Below, one piece after another: positions 45,401-55,093 of a stretch of 64,000 nt of DNA (its first letter is position 1; the number at the start of each line of letters is the position of its first letter). Below the pieces are notes generated by a model. The model worked only from the letters and a program-made list of their open reading frames with translations. It did no database searches and was not told where the DNA came from. This stretch comes from Euphorbia lathyris. Lineage: Eukaryota > Streptophyta > Magnoliopsida > Malpighiales > Euphorbiaceae. The translations under genes and the position numbers were made by a program. The DNA lies in contig NC_088916.1 of NCBI RefSeq assembly GCF_963576675.1, forward strand, positions 81,919,501 through 81,983,500, written 5' to 3'.

Positions 45401-48400
45401 TCACCTCCTCTCTGATCTTATCTGCCCATTCAGGTCTCATACGTCGGAGCTTCTGCTTTACGGGCCTCGCCTCGGGATATGTTGGAATACGGTGAGTTAC
45501 GATTGATTGATCGATTCCAGGCATGTCTTCGTATGTCCACGCGAATACAATTTCGTATTTTTTAATTATTCTCTCAAATTCTTTTCTCTCTTCAATAGTT
45601 AATTCTTGAGCAATTTGTATAAGTTTAGGATTTTCATCCATACCAAGATTGAAAGTTGACATTTCTATTGTATTGATTTCAAATGTAGGCATGTTATATG
45701 AATGAGAATGCATGGAATGATCATGATCAACATCAAGCAAGTAAGCAAAATCAGAATTCATTTCATTGATAGCGTGGGTGATTACATCATCAGACTCAAA
45801 CAAAGCAGTAATACAATTTTCATCATCAATATCTTCGGACTTCTCATATACTCTCGAGGTACTAGGCTCAATTTCAGCTCCTGTAGCTGCTTCAATGGTA
45901 ATGACCTGCTCCTCGGCATTTGAATCCAGCATCATGATCTCCTCGACAAAGCAGCTTGCCTTTCCTTTGCCCCAGTCGGCGACATCATTGAAGATTTCAA
46001 ACCCTGGCAGAATCTTTCCTTCCGTGCTAGTCCACGACTCGGATGTTCCCGAATATGGCCTTCCATGCCCCTCGCTTACAAAATGCTTCCTCAAGCCTAT
46101 TTTTCCTTCTGCACTCATGTTGGATGGACTCCCCTGCTCATATCCCAAACCCCTCCGGGTTTTCTGACTCTTAAAATCCGGAAACTCCGACAACCCTTGA
46201 TGGTGTGCTCCTAAGCCCATTCCCGGGATGAAACCTCCTTTCATCATCTTCACCACATCGGTGGTCATGCTCGACTCGTAAATCCCAGAGACTTGGAATC
46301 CGGAGAAAAGTTGAGGCTCAATTCCCAATGCTGCCACCGAGCTCAGCTTTTCAGCTCTAATTGTGACTATCTCCTCCCCGAAGGGGAACTTAATCATTTG
46401 GTGGAGCGTGGAGGGCACACCTCCCAGCTTGTGGAACCAAGGGCGTCCCAACAACACAGCAAAAGTTACTGGGATATCCAACACTGTGAACTCAGTTTCT
46501 TCCTCGTGCGGCCCCACTTTCAACTTGGCCTTGAAAACTCCTTCAATATGCCTACGGCTGTCATCGTATGCTCTGATCACTGTTTCAGAAGCTGGCAAAT
46601 CTCCTCTCTCCACTCCTAACTTGGACAAGAGCTTCAAAGGACAAACATTAATGGCCGATCCATCATCGACCATAACACAGCTAGTCTTCTTCCCATTAAT
46701 TTCCGCTCGGATATACAATGGCTTGTTGTGAGCCTTTCCCTCTTCTGGGAGATCCTCGTCGGTAAACGTAATCTCAGTCTTCTTTCGGGCCATTATTGCC
46801 CCTACTAGCGCTGCCGGCTCAGTGTCGGTGGAGATCACCAAATTCTGCAACTCCTTCATCAGGTTCTCACGATGGTACTTAGAATGGCATAAAACTTCCC
46901 AGACCGTAGACTTAGCTTGCGTCTTCTTCAACTGTTCAAGAACTTGATCGTCGGGCTTAGGAGCCGAACCTTCTCCAATCTCAGTCTCTACCATTGGTGC
47001 CTTTCCCTCGGCCACACGACCTGATCTCGTCATCACCGCAACTTCCGGCTCGTCATCCGACTCGTCCCAAATGTTGATAGGGGTCTTCCGATTGGCATCC
47101 TCCTCGTCCGAGGAACTCGCCCAGATGTCTACGACCATTAAATCCATGACGTGAGGAACACTCGGATTCAGGAAAAAGGGATCCGCCGATCCATACAAGG
47201 CCCAACCTATCAACTCATTATAGTCACGGAGGGACACTCTACTCATCCTTCTCGTGGCCAATGGAATAGCGCCTCGTTGTATGCACATAAGCTGCACCTT
47301 ATCGCTCATTGCCTCATTACACTGCTCATAACGGTGCCTCCACCTTCTAGCATAATCTACAAAATGTTCCTCGGGGAATTGCCTAATCCTGTCCAGATCA
47401 TCCAGGGATCCCGTCCATGGAAGGTACATTTCATATCTCGCCACAAAGGCATTTCGGAGCGGTATCCAATGACACATCTCTTCCTCTGACAGACCCTGAT
47501 GCCACAATAAGGCTTCACCCATCAAGGTTTCCGGAAAATGTTCATGCAACTCACACTGTGGGAATCCAGCGTTATACATATGATCGCGGAATATCCTCGC
47601 ATGCTCTACAGGATCCCGGTATCCACCATACCTAGGCATTGCTAACACCGCATCAGGTGTTTGGTAAGATGGGGAATCAGGAGTTTGCTCTGCTAGCATC
47701 CATACCGTATATTCCTTGATAAATCTCTTCGTCATAGCTGCCCAATCGATCTTAACATACATCGGCAGCGACATGTACCACATCAGCGGTTCACCCATCA
47801 ATGAATTACAAAACAGGCTAGTGATCTCTTCCTCTTTGAAACTCAAGGCTGTCATAGCTGACAAATAGAAGTGAAGGTGCTCCATAGGGTCCTTATTGCC
47901 GTTATACTTGCTCACCCTTGGCAATGGACGCTTGATGGGTCCAATCTGCATTGCAAAGTGCTCTGCGGCTCTATCCTCAGCTCTCTGATACTTTTCAAGA
48001 AACAAATCCGACAACTTATCCCAATCGTGCTTGCAAGAGTCGGGCAATGAATGGAACCATTGCAAAGGCTCACCTACCAGTGAATGGTGGAACCACTGAG
48101 CAATTTCATCTACCCCGAAGGATTCAATAAACATGTCGTGCATATACTCACGCAAGTGCACTTCGGGATCCCTTCCTCCACTGAACAAACCCAAATTAGG
48201 CACGATAGTCCGAGACGACCCTTCTCCGGTCTCTTCGGCACTATCCTCGTCATATGGTGCTCCACCATCTGATCCTTCCTCCATTGGTTCATCCTCTCGT
48301 TCCTCACCCAAGAAGGACACATACAAACCATTTCCCACATTGCTTCTTTCGACGGAGTCCAACAACTCCTCTACATCTTCCTCAAAAGATTCCATCACTA

Positions 48401-49802
48401 CAGTTTCCGCCAAACCAACTCCGATCACGCTCACCCTATGATTAGGCAATGGATTGCGCCTAACGGAAGGGTTTGCTGACGAAGGATCAGCTATCTTCTT
48501 CTCCTCAATCAAATCTTGGATTTCGTGTTTCAGCCTTTCGCAATTCTCAATCGTATGTCCATAACTGCTGTGGAATTCACAATACCCTCTAGCCTGAATC
48601 TGCGGAGTAGGTTGAGCTTTGTTATACGGGGTAAGGGCTTTCAACAATCCCTTCTTCTGCAGACGTTCAAAAACCTTTGCGTAAGTCTGATCGAATTTGG
48701 CGAACCGCCTCTTTTCGATAGCATTAAGATCAACCACTTTCACTGTCGCAGATTCCGCACTCGCGCTAGGCCCTCCGGCACTATATCCCGACTTCGTCCA
48801 CTTGGTATAAGCTTTCTTCGGCTCCCCATCGCCCTCGATAGTCAAGGCGCAACTATACATCTGATTGAAATCTGTGAACGGCATATATCTCAACTCATTC
48901 TTAATATACGGCAACGTATTGCCAATCACCATCCGGATCTGATCTTGCTCAAGCGGCTTTTGTTTCATGACCGCGGCCTTAGCCCTCCATCTCTTCACGA
49001 AGTCTGAAAGGGATTCCCCAGTCTGCTGCTTAGTGCTCTCTAACTCTTTCAAAGTGACTTCCAACATGGTGTTAAAACTATACTGAGCGATGAATGACTT
49101 CGCTAACTCCTTCCAATCCTTCTTTGTCACCATTGGCAGCGCGTGGAACCATGTGAGGGCAGCCCCCTCTAGGTAAGTGTTAAACAACCCCAAGACTTGA
49201 TCCTCGGTCAGGATCGTGTGCTTCATCACCGTAACGTACTGATTCATGTGAGCAGTGGGATCTCCAGTTCCATCGAACTTTTTCATGTCAGGGAGCCGAA
49301 ATTTCAGAGGCAAAGCTGTTGCTGTCAAGCAATTCTTCAAGTTATAGAAATCTTGACTCCCGGAGCTTCCTCCGCGTAGGTCCTGCACTTCTTGTGTGAT
49401 GTGTTGCCTCCACTCCTCTTCCTTAGCTTTCTCCTTCTCTAACTGTTTTCGGACATAATCCTGATAATCCTCCTCATTCCCAAAGCGAGGGCCATCGTTC
49501 ACCTCATTCTCAGCACGTTTACTACCACTCTTGTTGTCCTTCAGTGCTAACTCAGCTAGCTGGGCCAAGATCGCGGCCAGCTGGTCGTTGATATTGTTCA
49601 CAGAATTCTCCAATTCAGCCACCTTCTCGTCGGTTGCAGACATACTGACGGAAGACTGAGTATACTCGGATGAAGACGATTCAGAAGCCACAACTACTGG
49701 TTCGGGACTGTCTACTCGCAACTGATCAAACTGTCTGACAAGCCGATCACTTTCGCGAAACCACAACCGCTTAATGATGACGTCTGCGCGAACGGTATCC
49801 AT
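42408..49802 (-). CDS. Tat-lineage Gag-Pol polyprotein, 2464 residues, with four Gag-like domains
   Basis: One frame without stops. Coiled N-terminus (about 55-140). Gag-like domains at about 165-325, 533-607, 625-702 and 722-880, each with an L.G..L.W(F/Y/H) core and a following W..L...F...Y. A CX2HX4HX4C knuckle at 408-421 follows the first only. Aspartic protease with DDGSA at 1046-1050. G-patch at about 1186-1222 (GMGLG...RGLGYE). RT about 1475-1650 with YVDD at 1600-1603. RNase H about 1740-1860. A second RNase H about 1890-2012 (D1896, E1934, D1958). Integrase with H2116, H2123, C2154, C2157 and D2186, D2247, E2282. No chromodomain. Dual RNase H and the single ORF fit Tat. The element encodes its own copying and insertion. 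All catalytic residues I could locate in protease, RT, the second RNase H and integrase are present. Confidence 0.95.
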   Translation of the reverse strand: MDTVRADVIIKRLWFRESDRLVRQFDQLRVDSPEPVVVASESSSSEYTQSSVSMSATDEKVAELENSVNNINDQLAAILAQLAELALKDNKSGSKRAENEVNDGPRFGNEEDYQDYVRKQLEKEKAKEEEWRQHITQEVQDLRGGSSGSQDFYNLKNCLTATALPLKFRLPDMKKFDGTGDPTAHMNQYVTVMKHTILTEDQVLGLFNTYLEGAALTWFHALPMVTKKDWKELAKSFIAQYSFNTMLEVTLKELESTKQQTGESLSDFVKRWRAKAAVMKQKPLEQDQIRMVIGNTLPYIKNELRYMPFTDFNQMYSCALTIEGDGEPKKAYTKWTKSGYSAGGPSASAESATVKVVDLNAIEKRRFAKFDQTYAKVFERLQKKGLLKALTPYNKAQPTPQIQARGYCEFHSSYGHTIENCERLKHEIQDLIEEKKIADPSSANPSVRRNPLPNHRVSVIGVGLAETVVMESFEEDVEELLDSVERSNVGNGLYVSFLGEEREDEPMEEGSDGGAPYDEDSAEETGEGSSRTIVPNLGLFSGGRDPEVHLREYMHDMFIESFGVDEIAQWFHHSLVGEPLQWFHSLPDSCKHDWDKLSDLFLEKYQRAEDRAAEHFAMQIGPIKRPLPRVSKYNGNKDPMEHLHFYLSAMTALSFKEEEITSLFCNSLMGEPLMWYMSLPMYVKIDWAAMTKRFIKEYTVWMLAEQTPDSPSYQTPDAVLAMPRYGGYRDPVEHARIFRDHMYNAGFPQCELHEHFPETLMGEALLWHQGLSEEEMCHWIPLRNAFVARYEMYLPWTGSLDDLDRIRQFPEEHFVDYARRWRHRYEQCNEAMSDKVQLMCIQRGAIPLATRRMSRVSLRDYNELIGWALYGSADPFFLNPSVPHVMDLMVVDIWASSSDEEDANRKTPINIWDESDDEPEVAVMTRSGRVAEGKAPMVETEIGEGSAPKPDDQVLEQLKKTQAKSTVWEVLCHSKYHRENLMKELQNLVISTDTEPAALVGAIMARKKTEITFTDEDLPEEGKAHNKPLYIRAEINGKKTSCVMVDDGSAINVCPLKLLSKLGVERGDLPASETVIRAYDDSRRHIEGVFKAKLKVGPHEEETEFTVLDIPVTFAVLLGRPWFHKLGGVPSTLHQMIKFPFGEEIVTIRAEKLSSVAALGIEPQLFSGFQVSGIYESSMTTDVVKMMKGGFIPGMGLGAHHQGLSEFPDFKSQKTRRGLGYEQGSPSNMSAEGKIGLRKHFVSEGHGRPYSGTSESWTSTEGKILPGFEIFNDVADWGKGKASCFVEEIMMLDSNAEEQVITIEAATGAEIEPSTSRVYEKSEDIDDENCITALFESDDVITHAINEMNSDFAYLLDVDHDHSMHSHSYNMPTFEINTIEMSTFNLGMDENPKLIQIAQELTIEERKEFERIIKKYEIVFAWTYEDMPGIDQSIVTHRIPTYPEARPVKQKLRRMRPEWADKIREEVKKQLEAVFIEVINYPPWVANVVPIAKKDGKVRMCVDYRDLNKACPKDEFALPHIDVLIDSAASNVLHTNVDGFMGYMQVQMAEKHKAKTSFTTEWGTYCYRVMPFGLKNAGATYQRMATALFHDMIHKEVEVYVDDIMVKSETREGHFAALEKFLARIAEFKLRLNPKKCFFGVSSGKILGYVIGNKGIEVDPDKVKAIKEMPAPRNEKEVRGFLGQVQYISRFIARLTTICEPIFKLLRKDQPVVWNDKCQQALESVRSYLSNPPVLRPPKLGKPLLLYVAIEERSIGAMLAQEGDTGVEHAVYYLSKKFLEYELKYNMIEKTCVAVVWLTKKLRHYFQSYKVIIISRMDPVKYLYRTPSLTGKLARWLLLLSECDIEYVTKKVIKGRAVAEFLANQPLTTEEEEINYDFPDEHLNAVEVIPWKMFFDGAVNSNGAGVGVLLISPKGERIPMAKKLSFPLTNNMAEYEACIYGLESLAALGASYVEVWGDSKLIIEQAQGNWEVREERLRPYLDQLEGLALRFQECRFYHIPRAQNQAADALATLVSVWDNPRNLASKPLVLRRSHKPCYEDVMLLGADEKPWYFDIVNFMKDGTYPAESEPRDQAVIRRLARQFVIHNDLLYKRHIDGLQLRCLDAGEAREAMESVHSGICGAHMGGAVLAKKLIRQGFYWLTMEKDCNEYAKKCHDCQIHGDCSHLPAMELHVLAPIWPFAAWGIDIIGEVRPNASNGHKFIAVAIDYFTKWVEAESFSKLGSKQMRKFIEKHLITRFGVPHHMITDNGVQFQGEVRNLFREYGIEHHRSSPYRPQANGAVEAANKNLKRILVKTVESHRNWHEHLPLALWAYRTTIRTSTGATPFSLVYGTEAVLPIEIEKRSLRIAVEAEIPETEWVKRRCEQLALVDEKRMEALYHVQLYQRRMARAFNKKVKTSPIKEGDLVLKQIRVTHTDPRGKFRPNWEGPFVVKKILSKGAMRLTTMDGMEFSEPTNLDRLKKYFS

Positions 49803-51718
49803 TAGTATGTATGCATGGTTTTATATGCATGATTCGTGGTGTGTGCGTTTATTTATTTACGATTATAAGATAAGAAGAACAAACGTTAGTTCTATTTACA
49901 TGTATCACAACATCTCTCTTCCACCCTTATTCCTCCACACACTCGTTGGTCCAGGTCTCTTTCCTAGGATTTTGGTTTTTTGGCTCACATTGCGGTCCAG
50001 GGGACGCGTGATGCTGTCGATTATTACGGGAAAGTAAATCATTCATCAGACAATACAGTTCGTTTTGACGTATCAACGTTTAGTGACTAAAAAAATCGAC
50101 TAAGTTGGATTGTCCTTTCAGAATAACTCGTCTGTCGTCCTTTCATGAGACGCATTAATTCGGGTTTTGACTCCCTTTGAGCGCATCTCAGTTTTTTAGA
50201 CGTGGTTCGAGTTGTTTTTCTAGTCCAACCGTTCGTTATTGTCAATGACTCGTTCCCTTTTGTCCGCGTGGGTTCGTGTCTCGATTTTTGGATTACAACG
50301 GGACCTTTTGGATCTATCGAGAGACGTAACCACGTGTTTATTTAGTGATGGAATCACTTTTGGATTTTATTTTAGGGAACGGACTCATCGCATAACGCGT
50401 TTGTTCTTAGCGTCGAGGATTCGTTTGCTCATTTTGCTACGTGAAAAAGACGGCGAGTCTTATTTGGAGCGCACGATAATCTTTCGGCTAATTACAACTC
50501 TTTGTTCCTCCCACTCCACGGGATATATCATCTCAGTGTGGTTATAGAAAATAAACGTTTCGTTGAATCGCGTGTTTATTCGAAGCAAGGATATCACCGT
50601 TTTCCTTCCTTTAGGCACGATTTAAGCAAACACGTACATCAGGCCATATTTCTTGCAGTTTTGGTAACGGTCGAAATGATCGAGTCGTTAGTCAAAACCC
50701 GCAGTCTCGTCCATATGGCGCAATTATATGGTTTGGCTTAATTCGGCTTCGAGATTTTAAACGGGGTATATACTCGTTCGAGGCACGTATTCAACGGTAT
50801 TGGTTTATTTTCTTTAACTACTCTCGGGATTTGACATATATCGCAGATTCGGAATGATTTTGGTCTTTTAGTTCATTTTTCTTTTCTTAGTCACCTTTTG
50901 CGGACACGTCCATTTCTCTTAAGAATGACGCAAGGCATAACGTAAAAGCTCGTCTTTTATTCGGAAGGGACGGGCTACTTGTGCGAAACTTTTCACGTTA
51001 CAACAAGGTCGTTCGAAACAGAAATGTTCTTCGTTTTCGTTTCGTCGTGATCTCGTTTTATCCCAATTTATTTAAAGAATGTGAATGACGGCCACCGTTA
51101 ATATAGTCTCTTGTATCGAAATGTAACTATCCTCAATACTGAACCGATTCGTACTAATACGTGCTTACGTCATAACGTATTTCCTGAACACGTGCCTTCG
51201 TCGGGACACCGAAAGGGACAAGGCGGGTCGCACATGTTCATTCATATGAGATGACTAAGTCATCTTTAGTTCAAATCGTTTCGATGTTTTAGGGTAATTA
51301 GTACGTCGATTCATGAGTATATATTAACGCATCGTCTCATTTTCTTTACATTGTTTAGGATTAGACACGTATCATGGCGGTTTGAAAACACAAACTGATT
51401 CATTTATCACATCAAAAATAGTAACGGGTAATCCTATGGAAACTTCTAAGGCTACTATATGCTGACACGGCTGACCGCGGGACCTCACAGGACCGCACAG
51501 ATTCGCCCCTAACGAATGGATGGGGACCCTCTGGCGCCTTACTGTAAGGGGGAACTTACGCTATCCTCTTTCGAGCGACGAATGGACTCTCGCTAGAGGT
51601 TTCACGGAAATTACCCAAAGGGTTTGCAATAATGCTCGTGAATGCATACGAAAAGAAGTAAAATGATCCGTCCCCATTAAGGGCTTAGTGCATGCCTTCC
51701 GGAATCAAATTTCTCGCT
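49803..51718 (-). other. 5' leader of the 20.3-kb element
   Basis: 1.9 kb between the PBS and the polyprotein ATG. No minus-strand frame of note. Plus-strand frames at 50239-50741 have no recognised similarity and look like chance. The leader presumably holds the packaging signal. Confidence 0.6.
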
Positions 51719-51737
51719 TCCCCAGCAGAGTCGCCAC
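51719..51737 (-). other. Primer binding site of the 20.3-kb element
   Basis: On the minus strand TGGCGACTCTGCTGGGGA starts one base after the 5' LTR ends. TGGCGACTC..CTGGGGA is the form I recall for Tat/Ogre-type elements primed by an arginine tRNA. The tRNA match is not checked here. Confidence 0.7.
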
Positions 51738-51738
51738 T

Positions 51739-54700
51739 TGTTAGACGAGGTTCCGCGGCCTAATCTCCCGGGCGGACCGGGGGGTTGACAACCTCATGGC
51801 GACGTAAGCGGTGATTGGCGCCGAAAGCAACCAATCGTGGAATCAAGCTGCTCGGTAGGACCGGAGCTCGGAGATATGGAAGAGTCGCCACCCACGAATG
51901 GGAAAATGAACACCGATCCCTTGCGGGAGACCGGTGTGGGTTCGGGAAACTTAGGTACGAGCCGAGAAGGCTAGCTCCTTTCCGGAGAAAGGCTACTAGG
52001 CACCCCGACATCGCCCGGTTATGAACCACCGGCCTCCTACTCAGCATGTTAGGCGATAACGGACTAATCGTATACTTCTTTGAGTTTAAAATTCGTTTGA
52101 AACCCTTTTTTTTCCCTTTTTGGAAACCATTTTGAGCAGATGATATTGAAAAGCCAAATCGGTAAAGAATCACCCATTTATGTTTATACATACACAGAGA
52201 GGGGGAAGAAAGAAGTGATTTATTTACTACCGTTTTTAAATGTTATGTTGTGTGTCTATTCTACAGTAACTTATTTCTCCAAAACGATGTTTATTACATG
52301 GTTCGCACCTTAATCGCCGTTGGAACGATTTAAGTGCGTTTTAAAACCCCGTTCGATGAAGCTTACCCGAATCGCCGTTGGAACGACTCGAGTAATTGAA
52401 AACGTTAAAGTAAAAGCCTTTTAATAAGAAAACATGGTTAAACATACAAGTCAATTTTATTTTGTACAAATTCTTTAAGAAAATGGTTCAAAACTCTTAT
52501 TATTAACAAAGAAAACGATTTTGATTACAATGTTCGCTTAATCCGTCGTTGGAACGGACTAAGGTTTTAAAACGTGGTGTTTTGAAGACGATTTGAAATA
52601 TCAACAAAAATGACTCTATTTATCTACATTAGAAATCTAAGAAAGCTCATTAGCTTAAATAATTTAATTGAAAACTCTCTTTTTGTGATTTATTTTCCCC
52701 ACTTATTAAATGGACTCTCTAACTATTATAATTATATTAATAACCCATTTAAACCACCACCCATATTCAAACAAAGCCCACTTGAAATATGGACATAAGA
52801 TTAGGCCCAAAAGAATAAAGAAAGTAATTTATGCATACATATATACATTTAAAATCAAAAATAGAATATGAGAATAAAAGCTAATACAAAATGAACTATA
52901 TGTATATAAAAATAACGAGTACAATATATATACTTTAAAAATAGGAAAATAGGAAACAAATCCTATAATTAATGAAATAATTCTTAACCAAAAATAATTT
53001 TATTCAATAATCACCAAAATAACACAAATGTTTCAAAACTATACATATACATAACTAATATAGTTTTAAATACCACAAATACCATATACTAATATATATT
53101 AATTATTTCCCCCAAAATACTAAATAACTAATATTTAAAACATAATCCAAATTAATAAAAAGAATACATATATATACTTATATTTATATTGTGAAATGGG
53201 ATAAATAATAATATACACATATCCTAAAATAATTATAGATGCTAAAATTCTAAAATAATTTGAAAAGAATATATTACATAATTATATATATATACACTAA
53301 GGATTGAAAGTCTAAAAGTTAAGAAAAAGGGACCGAAATGACATTTTTTACATTTTGGCAGATTTACCGACGGAAGATCCGTCGGTAAACAGCCTTTAGT
53401 GACAGAATCGGCAAATTACAGTAGCACTCCAATATTTTCCAGATTTGTTCAAAAGCCTTAAATTAAATCTAATTCAATCGTTTTGGACTTCCGAACTACC
53501 GAAAATGGATCATAGTCGAAAACGGAAGTTCCTAAAACGATGTTTTTATTTTAAAACATTATTTGGAAATTTCTTTTAAATTAAAAAACTTATAATTACA
53601 ACGTTTTCGACACCCGAACTACCTTTTTATCGGATCACGGTTCGTATTGGGATGTCAAAACGAGGTTTTTATTTTAAAACAAAACCGAATTTTATTTAAC
53701 ACGAAACGAAAATTAAATAATATGCTAACTAAATAAAACGTGACAAAATAAATAAATGACTAAAGGAATAAAAACTATAGCATAAAAAATAAATAGAAGG
53801 AGAGAAATAAATTAAATAATACAAAGAGTCTAGTCCTCGGATAATACCTTTGATTCGGTATCTGATAGTCGAAGCCGATTGATTCCACGAACCGCGAGCT
53901 CCCGATTTTAATAAAAATTTAGTAAAAATTGAACTTAGGAAATTTGGAATTTTTGAGAAAAAAAATATTTTTCTCAAAAAAAATCCACTCTCTCTCTCTA
54001 AAAATGTTTAGAGTGAGAAAGTTTTCCCCCCAAAAAGCCCCTCCTCTTTTCTCCTTTTTTGCCTTGGGATCCGTGCCCTTATATAGGGAAACGGATCCCG
54101 GAACAATGGGCGACGCCCAAAAAAATTTGGGCGTCGCCCATTGTGGTTGGGCGGTCGCCCAACCTAGTGTTGGGCTACCGCCCAACCTTGTTGGGCGGCC
54201 GCCCAACAATGTTGGGCGATCGCCCAACTTTCGTTGGGCGATGGCCCAACGGCGTTGGGCGAGCGCCCAACGCGAGGTTGGGCGCCCGTGCCCAACCCTC
54301 GTCGGGCGTTCGCCCGATGCGTTGGGCGTTCGCCCGACGCGGTTGGGTGCCCGCCCGGCGACCCTCGGGGCGTGCCCGCGCCGTCGGACGCGTGCACTCC
54401 GGGGCCGCCGAGCGCGCGTTCTGCGCAGCTAGACGCTCGCACGTCGCGGCCGCCGAACGTGCGCTCCGTGCTGCCAGGCACGTGTGCTCAACGGCCCACG
54501 AGGGCGCGCACCGCCAGCGGTCCCAGCATTGCTCGGGCGTCGAGAGCGTGCCACTCGCGGTGCGTCCGACGGACGCCGCGCGCACATCTCGAGCCGTCGA
54601 GCGGGCGTTCGACCATCGTCGTCCGCGTGCGGGATGCCGTTGTGTGCCCGCGCCGTGCCGTTAATTTTCCTCAGCTTATTATTCTCTATATATTTTTCAA

Positions 54701-54773
54701 AACTTCCGGAATCAATCGCTTCGACCGTCTTGTTTCAGGTTTTCGTCACAGGTCCTCCGACTCGGTGTCTACA
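51739..54773 (-). repeat. 5' LTR of the 20.3-kb element
   Basis: 3035 bp and nearly identical to 34501-37491. The 44-bp net excess falls in the palindrome array (54105-54400), which has additional GTTGGGCGGCCGCCCAAC-like units. The TATA box on the minus strand is near 54080-54090. Confidence 0.93.
54105..54400. repeat. Palindrome array in the 5' LTR, longer version
   Basis: Same array as 36865-37200 but with at least two additional palindromic units (around 54186-54208 and 54262-54290) and changed centres in others. Confidence 0.9.
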
Positions 54774-54778
54774 ACAGT

Positions 54779-54973
54779 TATCACTCAAACCTATATAAAT
54801 ACCCTTGTAACATGACAATAGAGGTACACTTACACACTCTTCTTAACCTTGCTTTGTCATTACAGTTTATTCTCTTAAGTAGTTTACTGACTTAGGCATC
54901 GGAGTGTCCCCGCCCGATCCCAACGGCGCCTCACAGGGACGCTTTACGGTGTTGCTAAATCTACACAATATCA
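54779..54973 (+). repeat. 5' LTR of the older Tat element, second part
   Basis: Begins right after the ACAGT duplication. A TATA box (CCTATATAAATA near 54789-54800) lies about 10 bp inside, so this part is the core promoter plus R-U5. It ends TATCA at 54973, matching the TGATA start at 34021. ATTGGTGCGGTG follows at the PBS position. Confidence 0.75.
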
Positions 54974-55093
54974 ATTGGTGCGGTGAAGGTGGAATCCTAA
55001 TAGTAATAGGGTTACACAACGAACATTCAAACATGTCTTCAAATAATCCTACTGGGAATATCTCCACTACAAGAAACACGGGGAATACCCCTG

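Larger units (their letters stand above)
34501..54773 (-). mobile_element. Complete 20.3-kb Tat-lineage Ty3/gypsy retrotransposon
   Basis: LTRs are 34501-37491 (3') and 51739-54773 (5'), both TG..CA, with a perfect 5-bp duplication ACAGT outside (34496-34500 and 54774-54778). Order on the minus strand: 5' LTR, PBS, 1.9-kb leader, one polyprotein ORF (49802-42408), antisense PMD gene (38850-41941), tandem arrays, PPT, 3' LTR. By eye about a dozen substitutions separate the LTRs over the first 2.3 kb, so insertion is recent. Length, dual RNase H, absence of a chromodomain and an antisense gene between pol and the 3' LTR fit Tat/Ogre/Retand-type elements. Confidence 0.95.

Noticed and set aside
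43721..49379. Many short plus-strand frames opposite the polyprotein
   Set aside because: Shadows of the minus-strand coding sequence with no independent support.
50239..50741. Two plus-strand frames of 102 and 79 codons in the leader of the 20.3-kb element
   Set aside because: No recognisable domain or splice context; length is within chance for this base composition.
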